From contig JBGFSY010000001.1 in the NCBI GenBank assembly GCA_041277045.1, positions 868,001 through 932,000 of the forward strand: a stretch of DNA of 64,000 nucleotides, read 5' to 3'. This document shows positions 52,152 through 61,574 of the stretch, piece by piece. The position numbers and the translations under genes were made by a program. The notes under the pieces are model-generated. The model was given only the letters and a program-made list of their open reading frames with translations, was not told the origin of the DNA and did no database searches. This DNA comes from Reddybacter sp041277045. GTDB taxonomy: Bacteria; Pseudomonadota; Gammaproteobacteria; Pseudomonadales; Porticoccaceae. Position 1 is the stretch's first letter. Each line of letters begins with the position of its first letter.

Positions 52152-53222
52152 TTAATTTTTACTCAACACGACCAACTTAAAACCATCGACTTGAACGGTT
52201 TTTTCACTGCGGGCAAAAGCGGCTTGGGCGAGCTTCTCCAGCGGCACAAATTGATTAACAACAAACAGGGCGCGGCCGGTGTGTTTTAAATGTCGGGCGG
52301 CGGATTGAATAAATTTCTCCGTCAGGCGGCTGTCGGTTTTAAAGCCCTGGTGAAAGGGTGGGTTGCAAAGCAGTGCGTCAAAAGTGCTGGTAATACTATT
52401 GGCGCAATCATCGGCGATAACGTCGCCAGCAATATTAAAAGCGGTAAAGTTTTTTCGACAGGCAGTAGTCGCCGCCGCGCAATTGTCACTGGCTACAATC
52501 TGTAGGGCGTTTTCGGCTTGTATTTGAGCGGCCATGACGGATAAATAACCATAGCCGCAACCCAGGTCGAGCAGGCTCTGTGGCGCTGTTGCAAAGCCAG
52601 AAAAAAAATCGTTTAAATACTGTGCAAGTAATGCGCTGCCTCGGTCAATTTTGTTCCAGCCAAATAATCCTGGTTTGCTAAAGAGCTGACCTGCTTCGCA
52701 GTCGATGACCGGTGCCAAGCTTTCATAGGGCGTTTTCAGGGGCAGTAAGCGGCTTTCGGCATGGCTTGGTGACGGGCTGCTTTTGCGAAGAGTGGCGAGA
52801 TAATAATTGCCGTGTTTTGTCACTGTCGCCCGTGTATTAAAATAATCCGCTGCTTTACTGGCGTAGGTTTTAACGCCCTCATTTTTAGCGCCAAGCAGTA
52901 TCAGTTCGCCGTCGTTAGCCAGTAAACGCAGCGAGTGATTAATAATATGATGGGCTACGGGCTTTTCTTTCGAGACTCGGTAAACCACACGCTTGAAGTT
53001 GGCGTTGGGAAATACACTAAAGTCGAAGTCATTAAAGATGTTTTTACAATTGGCGAGTTGGGCCTGGTGGGCAATATCGAAACGATTGCTCAATACCTGT
53101 ACTGATGCATCAAGGCTGGCAAAAGGGATGTCGATGAGATTTTCATCGGCCACCAGCAGGCAGGGCTCATTCGCGCCTGTGTTTTTCAGGTAGGGCTGCA
53201 GTAATAAAAAAATGTCGTTCAC
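52152..53222 (-). CDS. rRNA guanine-N2 methyltransferase, RsmC/RlmG family
   Basis: This 356-residue protein has two methyltransferase-like halves, the first (1-150) degenerate and the second with LLDLGCGYGYLSVMAAQ and the NPPFHQG motif that flips the target guanine. The segment KPGLFGWNKIDRGSALLAQYL before it favours RsmC (16S m2G1207) over RlmG (23S m2G1835), but I cannot separate the two with certainty. The gene lies between lpoP and hemB on the minus strand. Confidence 0.88.
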   Translation of the reverse strand: MNDIFLLLQPYLKNTGANEPCLLVADENLIDIPFASLDASVQVLSNRFDIAHQAQLANCKNIFNDFDFSVFPNANFKRVVYRVSKEKPVAHHIINHSLRLLANDGELILLGAKNEGVKTYASKAADYFNTRATVTKHGNYYLATLRKSSPSPSHAESRLLPLKTPYESLAPVIDCEAGQLFSKPGLFGWNKIDRGSALLAQYLNDFFSGFATAPQSLLDLGCGYGYLSVMAAQIQAENALQIVASDNCAAATTACRKNFTAFNIAGDVIADDCANSITSTFDALLCNPPFHQGFKTDSRLTEKFIQSAARHLKHTGRALFVVNQFVPLEKLAQAAFARSEKTVQVDGFKLVVLSKN

Positions 53223-53231
53223 TGGCAGTTT

Positions 53232-54251
53232 TTAGCTCGTCGCTTTATTTAATAAACGCGCGGCATCGAGGGCAAAGTAAGTCAAAATGGCATCGGCACC
53301 CGCACGTTTAAAGGTCAGTAGAGATTCCATTATCACCGCGTCCTTGTCGAGCCAGCCTTTCTCAAAAGCGGCCATATGCATGGCGTATTCGCCGCTGACT
53401 TGATAGGCAAAGGTCGGTGCTTGTAGCTCGTCTTTCACGCGGCGCAGCACGTCGAGATAGGGCATGCCGGGTTTGACCATTAACATGTCGGCACCCTCTG
53501 CTAAATCGAGTGCGCATTCGTGCAGGGCTTCGTCGCTATTGGCGGGGTCCATTTGATAACTGAATTTATCGCCACCTTTGATATTGGCGGCTGAGCCGAC
53601 GGCGTCACGAAAGGGGCCGTAGTAGCTCGATGCGTATTTGGCGGCATAGGCGAGAATGCGAGTGTTTACATAGCCGTTTTTTTCCAGTGCTGTGCGTATA
53701 GCGCCAATGCGCCCGTCCATCATGTCAGAGGGGGCGACGATATCGACACCGGCCTCGGCGTGGGAAAGAGCCTGTTTAACCAGCGCGTTTAGCGTCGTGT
53801 CGTTAAGCACATAGCCTGCATCGTCAATAATGCCGTCCTGCCCGTGAGTGGTGAAGGGATCGAGGGCGACGTCAGTGATGATGCCGAGTTCGGGGCAGCG
53901 CTGTTTAATAGCACGCACGGCGCGTTGAGCAAGGCCCTCCGGGTTCCACGCCTCTTCGGCACCAAGGCTCTTGCACTCAGCGGGGGTGACGGGGAACAGC
54001 GCCAGCGTTGGAATGCCAAGGGTGCTGCACTCGTCAGCTAGATCGCAAAGCAGGTCGATAGACAGGCGCTCAACACCGGGCATCGATGGTACGGCTTCTC
54101 TTTGTTGCGTGCCCTCAAGCACGAACACCGGGTAGATAAGATCATCGGTCGTGAGTCGGTTTTCGCGCACCAAACGGCGGGAAAAATCGTCGCGCCGGTT
54201 GCGACGCATACGGGTGGCGGGGTACGCTCCGCGAGCAAATTGCCAGCTCAT
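53232..54251 (-). CDS. hemB: Porphobilinogen synthase (delta-aminolevulinic acid dehydratase)
   Basis: Condenses two 5-aminolevulinate molecules in heme synthesis. The 339 residues show RMRRNRRDDFSRRLVRENRL, DLIYPVFVLEG, DVALDPFTTHGQDG, VAPSDMMDGRIGAIR, YAAKYASSYYGPFRDAVGSA and the Schiff-base lysine in MLMVKPGMPYLD (about 260). The short DVALDPFTTHG segment lacks the three Cys of the zinc type, which suggests the magnesium/potassium type. It is divergent from the acyl-CoA dehydrogenase gene. Confidence 0.97.
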   Translation of the reverse strand: MSWQFARGAYPATRMRRNRRDDFSRRLVRENRLTTDDLIYPVFVLEGTQQREAVPSMPGVERLSIDLLCDLADECSTLGIPTLALFPVTPAECKSLGAEEAWNPEGLAQRAVRAIKQRCPELGIITDVALDPFTTHGQDGIIDDAGYVLNDTTLNALVKQALSHAEAGVDIVAPSDMMDGRIGAIRTALEKNGYVNTRILAYAAKYASSYYGPFRDAVGSAANIKGGDKFSYQMDPANSDEALHECALDLAEGADMLMVKPGMPYLDVLRRVKDELQAPTFAYQVSGEYAMHMAAFEKGWLDKDAVIMESLLTFKRAGADAILTYFALDAARLLNKATS

Positions 54252-54374
54252 TCGTGCTTAGCTCCTATGAAGGTTTTACAACAGGCTTTCATTTTAACGG
54301 CCTTTTGGGCTGGAGCCTATCTGCGCGACATTTTACCGCGTTAATTGACGCTAACCCCAGGGTAAATACTGACT

Positions 54375-55613
54375 ATGAATACCGCTATTGGAATTGACCT
54401 CCCCGAAGACATCGCCGCTATACAAGATGGTATAGAAGCCTTTGTACGCAAAGAAGTGCTGCCCCGCCACGAAAGGCACGAGGCCCTGCTGCACGACCCG
54501 CGTAAAAAATACACTGAAGAGGGGCGCTATAGCCCCGATGTTATTCAGCTAATAGGTGAAATTAGAATGGCCTCATCGGAAGCAGGCTATTTCAATATGA
54601 GTGCGCCAGAGTCTATTGGTGGCAGTGAAATGGGCCTGCTTGCTTACTACTCAGCATGGGAGCGCGTGTTCCATGTTTGCGGTGGCCTCAACTGGCTGGG
54701 GGTTTACTCTATTAGTCATTGGGCCTTTGGCCCCAGCCCGGTGCTCACCCAAATTACCGAGCGCGCGCGGGATGAAATTCTTACCGACATGGTCGCGGGT
54801 AAAACCTCCATGTGCTTTGGTCTGTCAGAACCCGGAGCGGGCTCAGATGCCACCATGCTGAAAACACGGGCAAAACGCGATGGTGATGGTTGGCGCATTA
54901 CCGGTCGCAAGTTATGGACATCAAATTCGCCCCAGGCGCAATACTGCATCGTGTTCGCCATTACCGATGAAGAAAAAGCGGCGCAGCGCAAAGGTGGTAT
55001 TAGCGCCTTTTTAGTGCCAATGGATTCGCCGGGCCTGGAGATTGAAAGCATCGTCAAAATGTTCGGCCATATTGGCGGCGATGAAGGTGCCCTGCTATTT
55101 GACGAAGTCAAAGTGGAACCCTGGCAACTGGTTGGTGAGCTCGACAAAGGTTTTGCCATCGCCATGCTGGGTGTGTCGTTGGGGCGAGTCTACAACTCGG
55201 CTCGGGCCGTGGGCTTGGCGCGATGGGGCTTGGATACCGCTTTCGACTATATCGCCCAGCGCGAAGTCTTTGGTAAAGCCATTGCCGAATATCAGGGGGT
55301 GACATTTCCGCTGGCAGAGTCAGCAACTGAAATTCACGCAGCCCATTTAATGGCATTAAATACCTGCATGCTGCTCGACAAAGGCAAGCCCGCTATTAAA
55401 GAATTGTCGATGACCAAAGCTTATTCCGTAGAGAAAGCGGTTAAGGCAATGGACAGAGTTATGCAGGTACATGGGGCTATGGGCCTGACCAATGAAATGG
55501 GTTTAAACGATGCCTGGGAAACCTTGCGCTCAATTAATATTGCCGATGGTACTAATGAGATTTTGCGCCGTACGGTGGTGCAGCGGATGTTGAGGGGTGA
55601 TCTTGATTTGTAG
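54375..55613 (+). CDS. Acyl-CoA dehydrogenase family protein
   Basis: A 412-residue FAD enzyme: SEPGAGSDATMLKTRAKRDG with the flavin-contacting loop, RKLWTSNSPQAQYCIVFA, LFDEVKVEPWQLVGE, EYQGVTFPLAESATEIHAAH, and MQVHGAMGLTNEMGL then INIADGTNEILRRTV. It oxidises an acyl-CoA thioester at C2-C3 and passes electrons to ETF. The position of the catalytic base is not clear to me from sequence alone, so the chain-length class is unknown. It is divergent from hemB. Confidence 0.92.
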   Translation: MNTAIGIDLPEDIAAIQDGIEAFVRKEVLPRHERHEALLHDPRKKYTEEGRYSPDVIQLIGEIRMASSEAGYFNMSAPESIGGSEMGLLAYYSAWERVFHVCGGLNWLGVYSISHWAFGPSPVLTQITERARDEILTDMVAGKTSMCFGLSEPGAGSDATMLKTRAKRDGDGWRITGRKLWTSNSPQAQYCIVFAITDEEKAAQRKGGISAFLVPMDSPGLEIESIVKMFGHIGGDEGALLFDEVKVEPWQLVGELDKGFAIAMLGVSLGRVYNSARAVGLARWGLDTAFDYIAQREVFGKAIAEYQGVTFPLAESATEIHAAHLMALNTCMLLDKGKPAIKELSMTKAYSVEKAVKAMDRVMQVHGAMGLTNEMGLNDAWETLRSINIADGTNEILRRTVVQRMLRGDLDL

Positions 55614-55700
55614 GTGGTTATTTTTAGGTTTTAATATAATGTTTTATGCCCCCGTTATTTTGTTGCCAATTATTGGATAGTTTGGTGGTGGGGTGTAGGG

Positions 55701-57074
55701 CTATTTATGTTCATGCAGCGTATAACAGGGTGTGTAGTGCTCACTCTGGGCGACAATTTTCATGCGCTTATCACGGACTAAACCTGCCAATAATTTATCC
55801 ATAGCGAAAAGAACTTGTTGGTCACCATGTAGGGCGTAGGGGCCGTGCTTCGCAACTTGTTCTTGCCCAAACCCTTTAACATTGCCCGCAACAATGCCTG
55901 AAAAAGCGGCACGCATATTGGTGGCGATTTGATGGGCTGGCAGTTGGCTGTGCAGAGCGAGGCTGGCCATATTTTCATGGCTGGGAATGAAAGGCTTTTG
56001 CAGTGCGTGGTCAATAGACAGCTGCCAGTTAAAATAATAGGCTTCTTGCTTTTTCTGTCGGTGTTGATGGGTGGTCTCCACATCTTGCTTTGCCTGTGTC
56101 GCCACCGCAATGGGGTCGCCAATCATGATTCGGTAGTAACCCTTAACTTGCGCGCCGAGAGTGGCGACTAAAAAAGATTCCAGTTCATCAAAGTAAGCTT
56201 TACAGGAATTGGGGCCGGCTAGTATTAAGGGTATTTTCTGCTGGTTCAGGGGGTGCATAAGAATGCTGAGTAAATAGAGTATTTCTTCAATGGTGCCAAC
56301 GCCGCCGGGGAAAATAATAATACTGTGAGCCAGCCGCACAAACGCTTCAAGCCGCTTTTCAATATCGGGCATGATACTGAGTTCGTTGACAATGGCGTTG
56401 GGTGATTCGGAGGCAATAATGCCCGGTTCGCTAATGCCGATATAGCGCCCGGTTTTAATTTGTTGTTTGGCGTGGCCAACGGCGGCACCCTTCATTGGTC
56501 CCTTCATGGCGCCAATACCGCAGCCGGTAATAATGTCGAGGCCCCGCAAGCCCAGTCGGTAGCCAACTTCTTTTGAATAGTCGTATTCTTGACGGGGAAT
56601 GGAGTGGCCTCCCCAGCAAACCACCATATTGGGTTGCACATCACCGCGAACGATTTCGGCGTTTCGCAGTATTCTAAACACTGCGTCGGTAATGCCTTCG
56701 GCGCTGTCGAAGTCCAGCTCAGACACTTCGTTAACGATGAAGTCAGTATAAACAATATCGCGCAGGGCTGAGAAAAGGTGGGCATGAATGCCGTGAATCA
56801 TTACATCGCCAACAAAAGCCTGGGCGGGCGCATTGTGGATTTCTAATGTAAAGCCTCGGGACTGAGGAATCACCTGAATATCAAAATCAGTGAATGCAGC
56901 GAACACCTGTGCGGCATCATCGTCCTGATTATCTGTATTGAGAATGGCTAGGGCGCAGTTTCGAAATAGACTCATGGTGTCTTTGTTAGAGGCCGCCAGG
57001 CCGGATACTTCTTGCTGCGACAAGAGTTTAAGGGGGTTTTGCGGGCGAAGAATGCAGTGGCTTATTTTTTTCAT
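55701..57074 (-). CDS. ppnN: Pyrimidine/purine nucleotide 5'-monophosphate nucleosidase
   Basis: The 457 residues match E. coli PpnN/YgdH (454). The LOG-like core has the substrate motif PGGVGTIEEILYLL near residue 255 and the Arg/Gly-rich GCGIGAMKGPMKGA before it. Flanking N-terminal (DNQDDDAAQVFAAF) and C-terminal (FVGDVMIHGIHAH-type) regulatory parts, which in E. coli bind (p)ppGpp, are present. It cleaves nucleoside monophosphates to base and ribose-5-phosphate. Confidence 0.92.
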   Translation of the reverse strand: MKKISHCILRPQNPLKLLSQQEVSGLAASNKDTMSLFRNCALAILNTDNQDDDAAQVFAAFTDFDIQVIPQSRGFTLEIHNAPAQAFVGDVMIHGIHAHLFSALRDIVYTDFIVNEVSELDFDSAEGITDAVFRILRNAEIVRGDVQPNMVVCWGGHSIPRQEYDYSKEVGYRLGLRGLDIITGCGIGAMKGPMKGAAVGHAKQQIKTGRYIGISEPGIIASESPNAIVNELSIMPDIEKRLEAFVRLAHSIIIFPGGVGTIEEILYLLSILMHPLNQQKIPLILAGPNSCKAYFDELESFLVATLGAQVKGYYRIMIGDPIAVATQAKQDVETTHQHRQKKQEAYYFNWQLSIDHALQKPFIPSHENMASLALHSQLPAHQIATNMRAAFSGIVAGNVKGFGQEQVAKHGPYALHGDQQVLFAMDKLLAGLVRDKRMKIVAQSEHYTPCYTLHEHK

Positions 57075-57139
57075 AAATTGAGGCTTGGGCTTTGTTATTA
57101 GAGGTGCTCATTATAGTCTGCGGTAAGACAGTGTAATGA

Positions 57140-57769
57140 CTAAGCGTGCGGTTGGTAAGGTGAGAGTAAATGATAGGCAATAGTGCCAAGAAATAGAAAC
57201 AGTGACAGGTACATGAGTTTGCGCCAGAGGTTTTGGCTGGCGCGGAGAATTTCAAACTCGGTGATAAAAATAGTTTCGCAGGCGCCATTGCCAGTGTCCT
57301 CGCGCGTAATGCTGGTGTCCCGCTTACCGCCGCCTTCGCTGGCGTACTCTGACAGCCAGCCTTTAATGTAACTTTGATCGCCGACCGAAATATTCTTTAT
57401 TTTATTGCGTATGGCTTTGTCATTGGAGAGTAGGTGGTTGTTGGACAGTTGGTTCATGTCGAAACGGGCCCAGGCTGCGCTATCTGAGGTTTTGATATTG
57501 CAGGTAAATTGGCCATTCCAAAAACTGTAATCGTTTAAATCAAGATCAAATGCGCTGTTGCTCCAAACCACACAAACATCAGTGGTGTTGAGGTGATCGT
57601 TCCACAATTTATGCAGCATGGTGTCGCCGTCATGCTGGGCGTAAGAGACGACGAGGCCGTAAAGCGCGCAATCGTAGAGGGGCTGAACCTGGTAGTTAAC
57701 CGCGTTCACTTCTACGTTGAAGGGTGCATGGTTAATCGCTGTTTGCAGTGGTGGGTTTTCGAGTTCCAC
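57140..57769 (-). CDS. Unknown protein with C-terminal membrane helix and a probable lost N-terminal anchor
   Basis: I do not recognise this 209-residue product. Its last 25 residues contain a hydrophobic helix (LMYLSLFLFLGTIAYHLL). The GTG at 57769 has no Shine-Dalgarno, and the frame stays open upstream, encoding FFYLSLLLLLISFWHRNDF, a second membrane helix, without any ATG, GTG or TTG before the stop. In the neighbouring frame an ATG opens MHLYASFIHLVPVQ and would continue into this helix if one base were added to the A7 run at 57841-57847. So the real gene is probably about 260 residues with two membrane anchors around a soluble domain, or it carries a frameshift. It follows ppnN by strand but is upstream of it. 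Confidence 0.55.
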   Translation of the reverse strand: MELENPPLQTAINHAPFNVEVNAVNYQVQPLYDCALYGLVVSYAQHDGDTMLHKLWNDHLNTTDVCVVWSNSAFDLDLNDYSFWNGQFTCNIKTSDSAAWARFDMNQLSNNHLLSNDKAIRNKIKNISVGDQSYIKGWLSEYASEGGGKRDTSITREDTGNGACETIFITEFEILRASQNLWRKLMYLSLFLFLGTIAYHLLSPYQPHA

Positions 57770-57847
57770 TTCGAGTTGGGCGTCGGGCTGGAAATCATTG
57801 CGATGCCAGAAAGAGATGAGCAGCAGAAGCAGGCTTAAGTAAAAAAA

Positions 57848-58378
57848 TATACGTTGGATGGTGATTCTCGCTGCACAGGCACTAAATGAATGAAAGAGGC
57901 GTATAGGTGCATTGGTACTGGGTCATGTTGCGGTGGGCCATATTCCGCGATTTTGTTTTTTGTAGTGCGCTTCGATTTATAAGGGTTTGTACCCGAGTTT
58001 TTTCGTTGCTTTGATTTTTGGTGAGGCGTAAGTCAAGCGTTGGGCAAAGGTATGCGGGTTGAGTGGTGTTTTAAAACTGTAAAGCCCTGTTTGAAAGTGT
58101 GGATCGGTCCCTTTGGGGCTCAACTCTGGCTAGTTTGCGGTGTGAGCGGCCTTGTCGGTAAGACTCCTGTTGTTTATATAAGTGGATTTGTTGATAGATG
58201 TGCGGGCATTTGTGTGGGTATATCCAATTGTATGTTGATAATTGCTTGGTGAAATATCCTAATGCTGCTCACTATTAACCCGGCTATTATCAAGAGTAGG
58301 TTTATTAATGCCGTGTTGTTACATTAACTCTTTTGATTTGTGGCTGCTTTCTCCGGCACGAGGGTTGGTGCGAAACGT
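57848..58378. other. Intergenic region without a supported gene
   Basis: Between the unknown membrane-anchored gene and the ATP-grasp operon there are about 530 bases. A plus-strand frame at 58040-58252 has no Shine-Dalgarno and no family resemblance. I see no tRNA, clear hairpin terminator or repeat here. Confidence 0.4.
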
Positions 58379-59338
58379 TTAGTTGGTTTTGGTGTTTGAT
58401 GAGAAGTGAGTCAGGGCATAGAGGATACGGCTGTCGACATGCCAGTCCTTTTGCGCCATGTTTTCGATGTTCTGGAGTCTTGAGCGCAGGCCCACGCCGC
58501 TGGCGATTTGTATAAACAGGCCCGGTCGGGCGTTTACCTCCAGGATTAATGGCCCCCGGTTTTTATCCAGCACAATATCGCAGCCGAGATAGCCGAGTTC
58601 GGTGAAATCGTGGCAGTGGCCAGCGAGCTGCAGTAGCTGGCGCCAGTCGGGGATGGCTAAATCGGAAAACTTTACGCCGGTGTCGGGGTGGTGGCTGATT
58701 ATTTTATCGTTTTGTACGGCTTTCAAGGCGGTGCCGCGGGTGATATCGAGACCGACGCCGACTGCTCCCTGGTGGAGGTTAGCTTTGCCATCGGAATCGC
58801 TGGTCGGGCAACGCAGCATTGCCATTATCGGAAAGCCCTGAAAAACAATAATGCGGATATCCGGTAAGCCCTCGTGGCTGTATTTATCCAGCAGCTGGTC
58901 GCCGCGCACCAGGGTTTCAATGAGGGCGACATCGGGCTTGCCGCCGAGACTGTACACGCCACTGAGAATATTGGAGACATAGTGGCGGATGGCGTTGGCG
59001 GTGAGTAAAGCCCCAGAGGGTTTGAAAAATTGCTCGCCCTCGCGACGGCTAACGACCAAAATCCCCTTGCCGCCACTGCCCCGCGCGGGTTTTATAACAA
59101 AACTTTGATGGTCTTTGAGCAGGGCCGGTAATGTCTTCAATTGCTGGGGTGAGGCAATCACCCCGAGAAGTTCTGGCACCGGCAGATTAACCGCGAGCGC
59201 TGCTTTTTTAGTCTTAAGTTTATTGTCGACAAGGGGGAAGTTCTCCCGTTTATTATAGCGGGAGATATAAGACACATTGCGCTCGTTAAGACCGAGTACA
59301 CCGGCATTGCGCAGCTTTTTGTGGCGTTTAATCCACAT
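58379..59338 (-). CDS. Alpha-L-glutamate ligase-related (RimK-like) ATP-grasp protein
   Basis: This 319-residue ATP-grasp enzyme has an N-terminal part with GVLGLNERNVSYI and NKLKTKKAAL, the nucleotide-binding strand FVIKPARGSGGKGILVV, VALIETLVRGDQLLDKYS, LPDIRIIVFQGFPIMAMLR, the metal-binding ILEVNARPGLFIQIA and a C-terminal helix. RimK-like enzymes add amino acids to carboxyl groups of proteins or peptides. This branch (RimK_rel_E_lig type) is always found beside a transglutaminase-like membrane protein and a retropepsin-like protease, as here. Substrate and amino acid are unknown. Confidence 0.88.
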   Translation of the reverse strand: MWIKRHKKLRNAGVLGLNERNVSYISRYNKRENFPLVDNKLKTKKAALAVNLPVPELLGVIASPQQLKTLPALLKDHQSFVIKPARGSGGKGILVVSRREGEQFFKPSGALLTANAIRHYVSNILSGVYSLGGKPDVALIETLVRGDQLLDKYSHEGLPDIRIIVFQGFPIMAMLRCPTSDSDGKANLHQGAVGVGLDITRGTALKAVQNDKIISHHPDTGVKFSDLAIPDWRQLLQLAGHCHDFTELGYLGCDIVLDKNRGPLILEVNARPGLFIQIASGVGLRSRLQNIENMAQKDWHVDSRILYALTHFSSNTKTN

Positions 59339-59368
59339 GCGTAAGCTCTTGGTGGTGGCGCGACACGA

Positions 59369-60895
59369 TCACTCCACCGCGCTTTGAAAGCGGAAAAATT
59401 CGTTGAGCCGGTAGCCAGAGTATTGGCCGAGCAGCAAAATAAACCCGAGTACGGCAAGCAGTAGTTCGGGGAAGTTATAGGTTAGGTGGCCAACTAATGG
59501 ATTGGTCATCGCCAGGTAGGCGACGATGGCAACGGTGAGGCTGCCCAGGCCCTGCACCGCAACTTCGCGGGCGCCATCTTCTTCCCAGGTAATGGACAGG
59601 CGCTCGATGGTCCAGGCCAGAATTACCATGGGGAAGAAGGTCATATTGAGCATTTGCTCAAGCCCGAGCTTGTGGCTAATAACACTAAATACCGCCATCA
59701 GTATGACCACCACAATTAATACGGCGGCAATTCTCGAGACCATTAATAAGTCGAGCTGGCTGAGATAGGAGCGGATCCATAGGCCGACAATCACTAGTGC
59801 GGTGAGTAGGCCGACCCCGGTTAGCAGGGTGGTTTGCATAAACGCCATGGCAATTAACACCGGCATGAAAGTGCCAGAGGTGCGAATGCCGATGAGTACG
59901 CGGAAGAGTACGACGACGAGAGCGCCGATGGGCACGAGTAATAACAATTTAAAGACCGCCTGTTTTTCAACGGGGAGGCTGTAAATATTGAAATCGATAA
60001 GAGCTGAGTCGGGCTCCTCGGCGTGCATCAGCGCGATGTTTTTGGTGGGCAGGTCGTTGGCGATAAAGGAAAAGCGAATTTTTGAACGCCGTCCGCCTTC
60101 AAGCTGTAGCAGGGAGTCACCGCCGCGCTGCCAGATAAAGAAGTCTTTCGGCAAGCCGAAACGGGCTTCAACAGAGTCGACAATATGCCAGTTCTTACCA
60201 TCGTAAATTTCGACTAATTCCGTGGCTGTCTGGTTGTGAACTCTGTCAGCAAGGCTTATTCCTCGGACAATATGTGAAGCAACTTCGGCGCGTGAAAGTA
60301 ATTGCAGTGCCAGGTTGGCCTGAGAAATTCTGTTGCGCGGGTCGTTCAGTGAGTGGCTGCTTTTAATATTTTCGTGCTGTTTAAGTAGCTTTAAAAGTTG
60401 TGTCGCAAAGCTACTAGGGTTTGCCGATAAGGCACGAGCTTGAGCAATTAGCGTCGCAGCTGTCGCTTCCTGGGCTGGCGTCCAAATTAGCTTGTCGGGT
60501 ATCAGGGCGGCTGTTGGCGGCTCGCTCGGTGTCGGGCTCGCGTCCTGTCGGGCAATCTTAAGCTTGTAATAGAGGGTTTGTTGGCCGCCCGCATTTCGGC
60601 GTGTCCATGTTGCCCTTCTCTGCTCATCGCCGTTGCGTATATCAAAACCGTAACCCGACGAGGCAAATGTTTCGTCGAGTACTTGATAGGCGTCTTGTGA
60701 CTGGGGCAGGGCAAGATCAACAATGATCGGTTGCTGGGTCGCCGAGAAAGTGATTTTAGCTTCAACATCCCAAACCCGGGTCAAGCTACCGGGGGATAGT
60801 GGAAAGTTAAGTGCCAAGTTTTTATAGAGAGTGAGACCAATGCCGGCAGATATAAAGACCAGTGCGAGTAAATAGACCTGGGCGCGTGACGACAT
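59369..60895 (-). CDS. Inactive transglutaminase-like protein with 7TM domain
   Basis: The 508-residue protein has an N-terminal membrane helix (about 8-25), a periplasmic region with a transglutaminase-like fold (about 150-270), and a C-terminal part of about seven hydrophobic helices (300-500, e.g. LLLLVPIGALVVVLFRVLIG). The catalytic cysteine of transglutaminases is absent: the segment RAEVASHIVRGISLADRVHN takes its place, so it probably binds rather than acts. It is the middle gene of a three-gene set with overlapping or close spacing (10 and 30 bases). A role as a membrane receptor or scaffold for the partner enzymes is inference. Confidence 0.87.
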   Translation of the reverse strand: MSSRAQVYLLALVFISAGIGLTLYKNLALNFPLSPGSLTRVWDVEAKITFSATQQPIIVDLALPQSQDAYQVLDETFASSGYGFDIRNGDEQRRATWTRRNAGGQQTLYYKLKIARQDASPTPSEPPTAALIPDKLIWTPAQEATAATLIAQARALSANPSSFATQLLKLLKQHENIKSSHSLNDPRNRISQANLALQLLSRAEVASHIVRGISLADRVHNQTATELVEIYDGKNWHIVDSVEARFGLPKDFFIWQRGGDSLLQLEGGRRSKIRFSFIANDLPTKNIALMHAEEPDSALIDFNIYSLPVEKQAVFKLLLLVPIGALVVVLFRVLIGIRTSGTFMPVLIAMAFMQTTLLTGVGLLTALVIVGLWIRSYLSQLDLLMVSRIAAVLIVVVILMAVFSVISHKLGLEQMLNMTFFPMVILAWTIERLSITWEEDGAREVAVQGLGSLTVAIVAYLAMTNPLVGHLTYNFPELLLAVLGFILLLGQYSGYRLNEFFRFQSAVE

Positions 60896-60905
60896 AAGCG
60901 CTGTT

Positions 60906-61574
60906 TTATTTCGCGATTAAACGCTGGCTAACATCGACGATGGCCAGGTTGCGGAGAAAGTTTCGGCCGATTAAAACGGGGTGGGCCATGGTGGTGCGCT
61001 CAGAAAGAGAAACATCAATTTGTTCAGTCATCGCCCCGAGGGTGATTGTCATTTTTACCACCAGTCGACGTTCGGTTGTTTCACTGCCTGCTTGTTTGAT
61101 GCGCACGGTGCGGGCGACAGGTCTCTCAATCGCTAGCGGTGTCTGGATGGAAGGGTGATCGATTTCAAAGCGGACCCAATCACGGCCGTCCCGTTCAAAG
61201 GCAACAATATGGCTGGCGTGAATAGAGGTGCCGGCTGCCCCGGTGTCGATGCGAGCCATAAATACCTGCCCTGGTGGTGCGACGTTAACATTTTCAATTT
61301 CGCCAATCACCAGCTTATCGGCAATTTTGGCCGCAGGGCTCGCGGGGCAGCGGCGCGGTTTAATACTTGGGCAGGCCTTTTGTTGAACGCTAGGGCAGGC
61401 TGGTGGTTTGCTGAGAGCGGGGCAATTATCCCTATTTGCGGCGGCCTTGGGGTGCTGAACTACCGGGGTGATGGTATTGGCCGGAGTGATGGCGCAGGCC
61501 GATAGCAAGAGGGCAAGACTAAAGATAATCTGTAAACGAGCTGATGTAAGGTTGGTGAGGGCTTGCTTCATCAA
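60906..61574 (-). CDS. Retropepsin-like aspartic protease family protein (ATP-dependent zinc protease annotation)
   Basis: The 222-residue product has a lipoprotein-like N-terminus (IIFSLALLLSACAITP, Cys near residue 27), a Cys/Pro-rich linker (about 50-82) and a domain with FMARIDTGAAGTSIHASHI near 108, the Asp-Thr-Gly of pepsin-like proteases. It ends with GRNFLRNLAIVDVSQRL. Members of this group are often labelled ATP-dependent zinc proteases, but the motif is that of a single-lobe (retropepsin) aspartic protease. It heads the operon with the transglutaminase-7TM and ATP-grasp genes. Confidence 0.85.
   Translation of the reverse strand: MMKQALTNLTSARLQIIFSLALLLSACAITPANTITPVVQHPKAAANRDNCPALSKPPACPSVQQKACPSIKPRRCPASPAAKIADKLVIGEIENVNVAPPGQVFMARIDTGAAGTSIHASHIVAFERDGRDWVRFEIDHPSIQTPLAIERPVARTVRIKQAGSETTERRLVVKMTITLGAMTEQIDVSLSERTTMAHPVLIGRNFLRNLAIVDVSQRLIAK

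Noticed and set aside
58040..58252. Plus-strand 70-codon frame in the 57.8-58.4 kb gap
   Set aside because: No ribosome-binding site, no family resemblance, Cys/Trp-rich composition typical of random frames.
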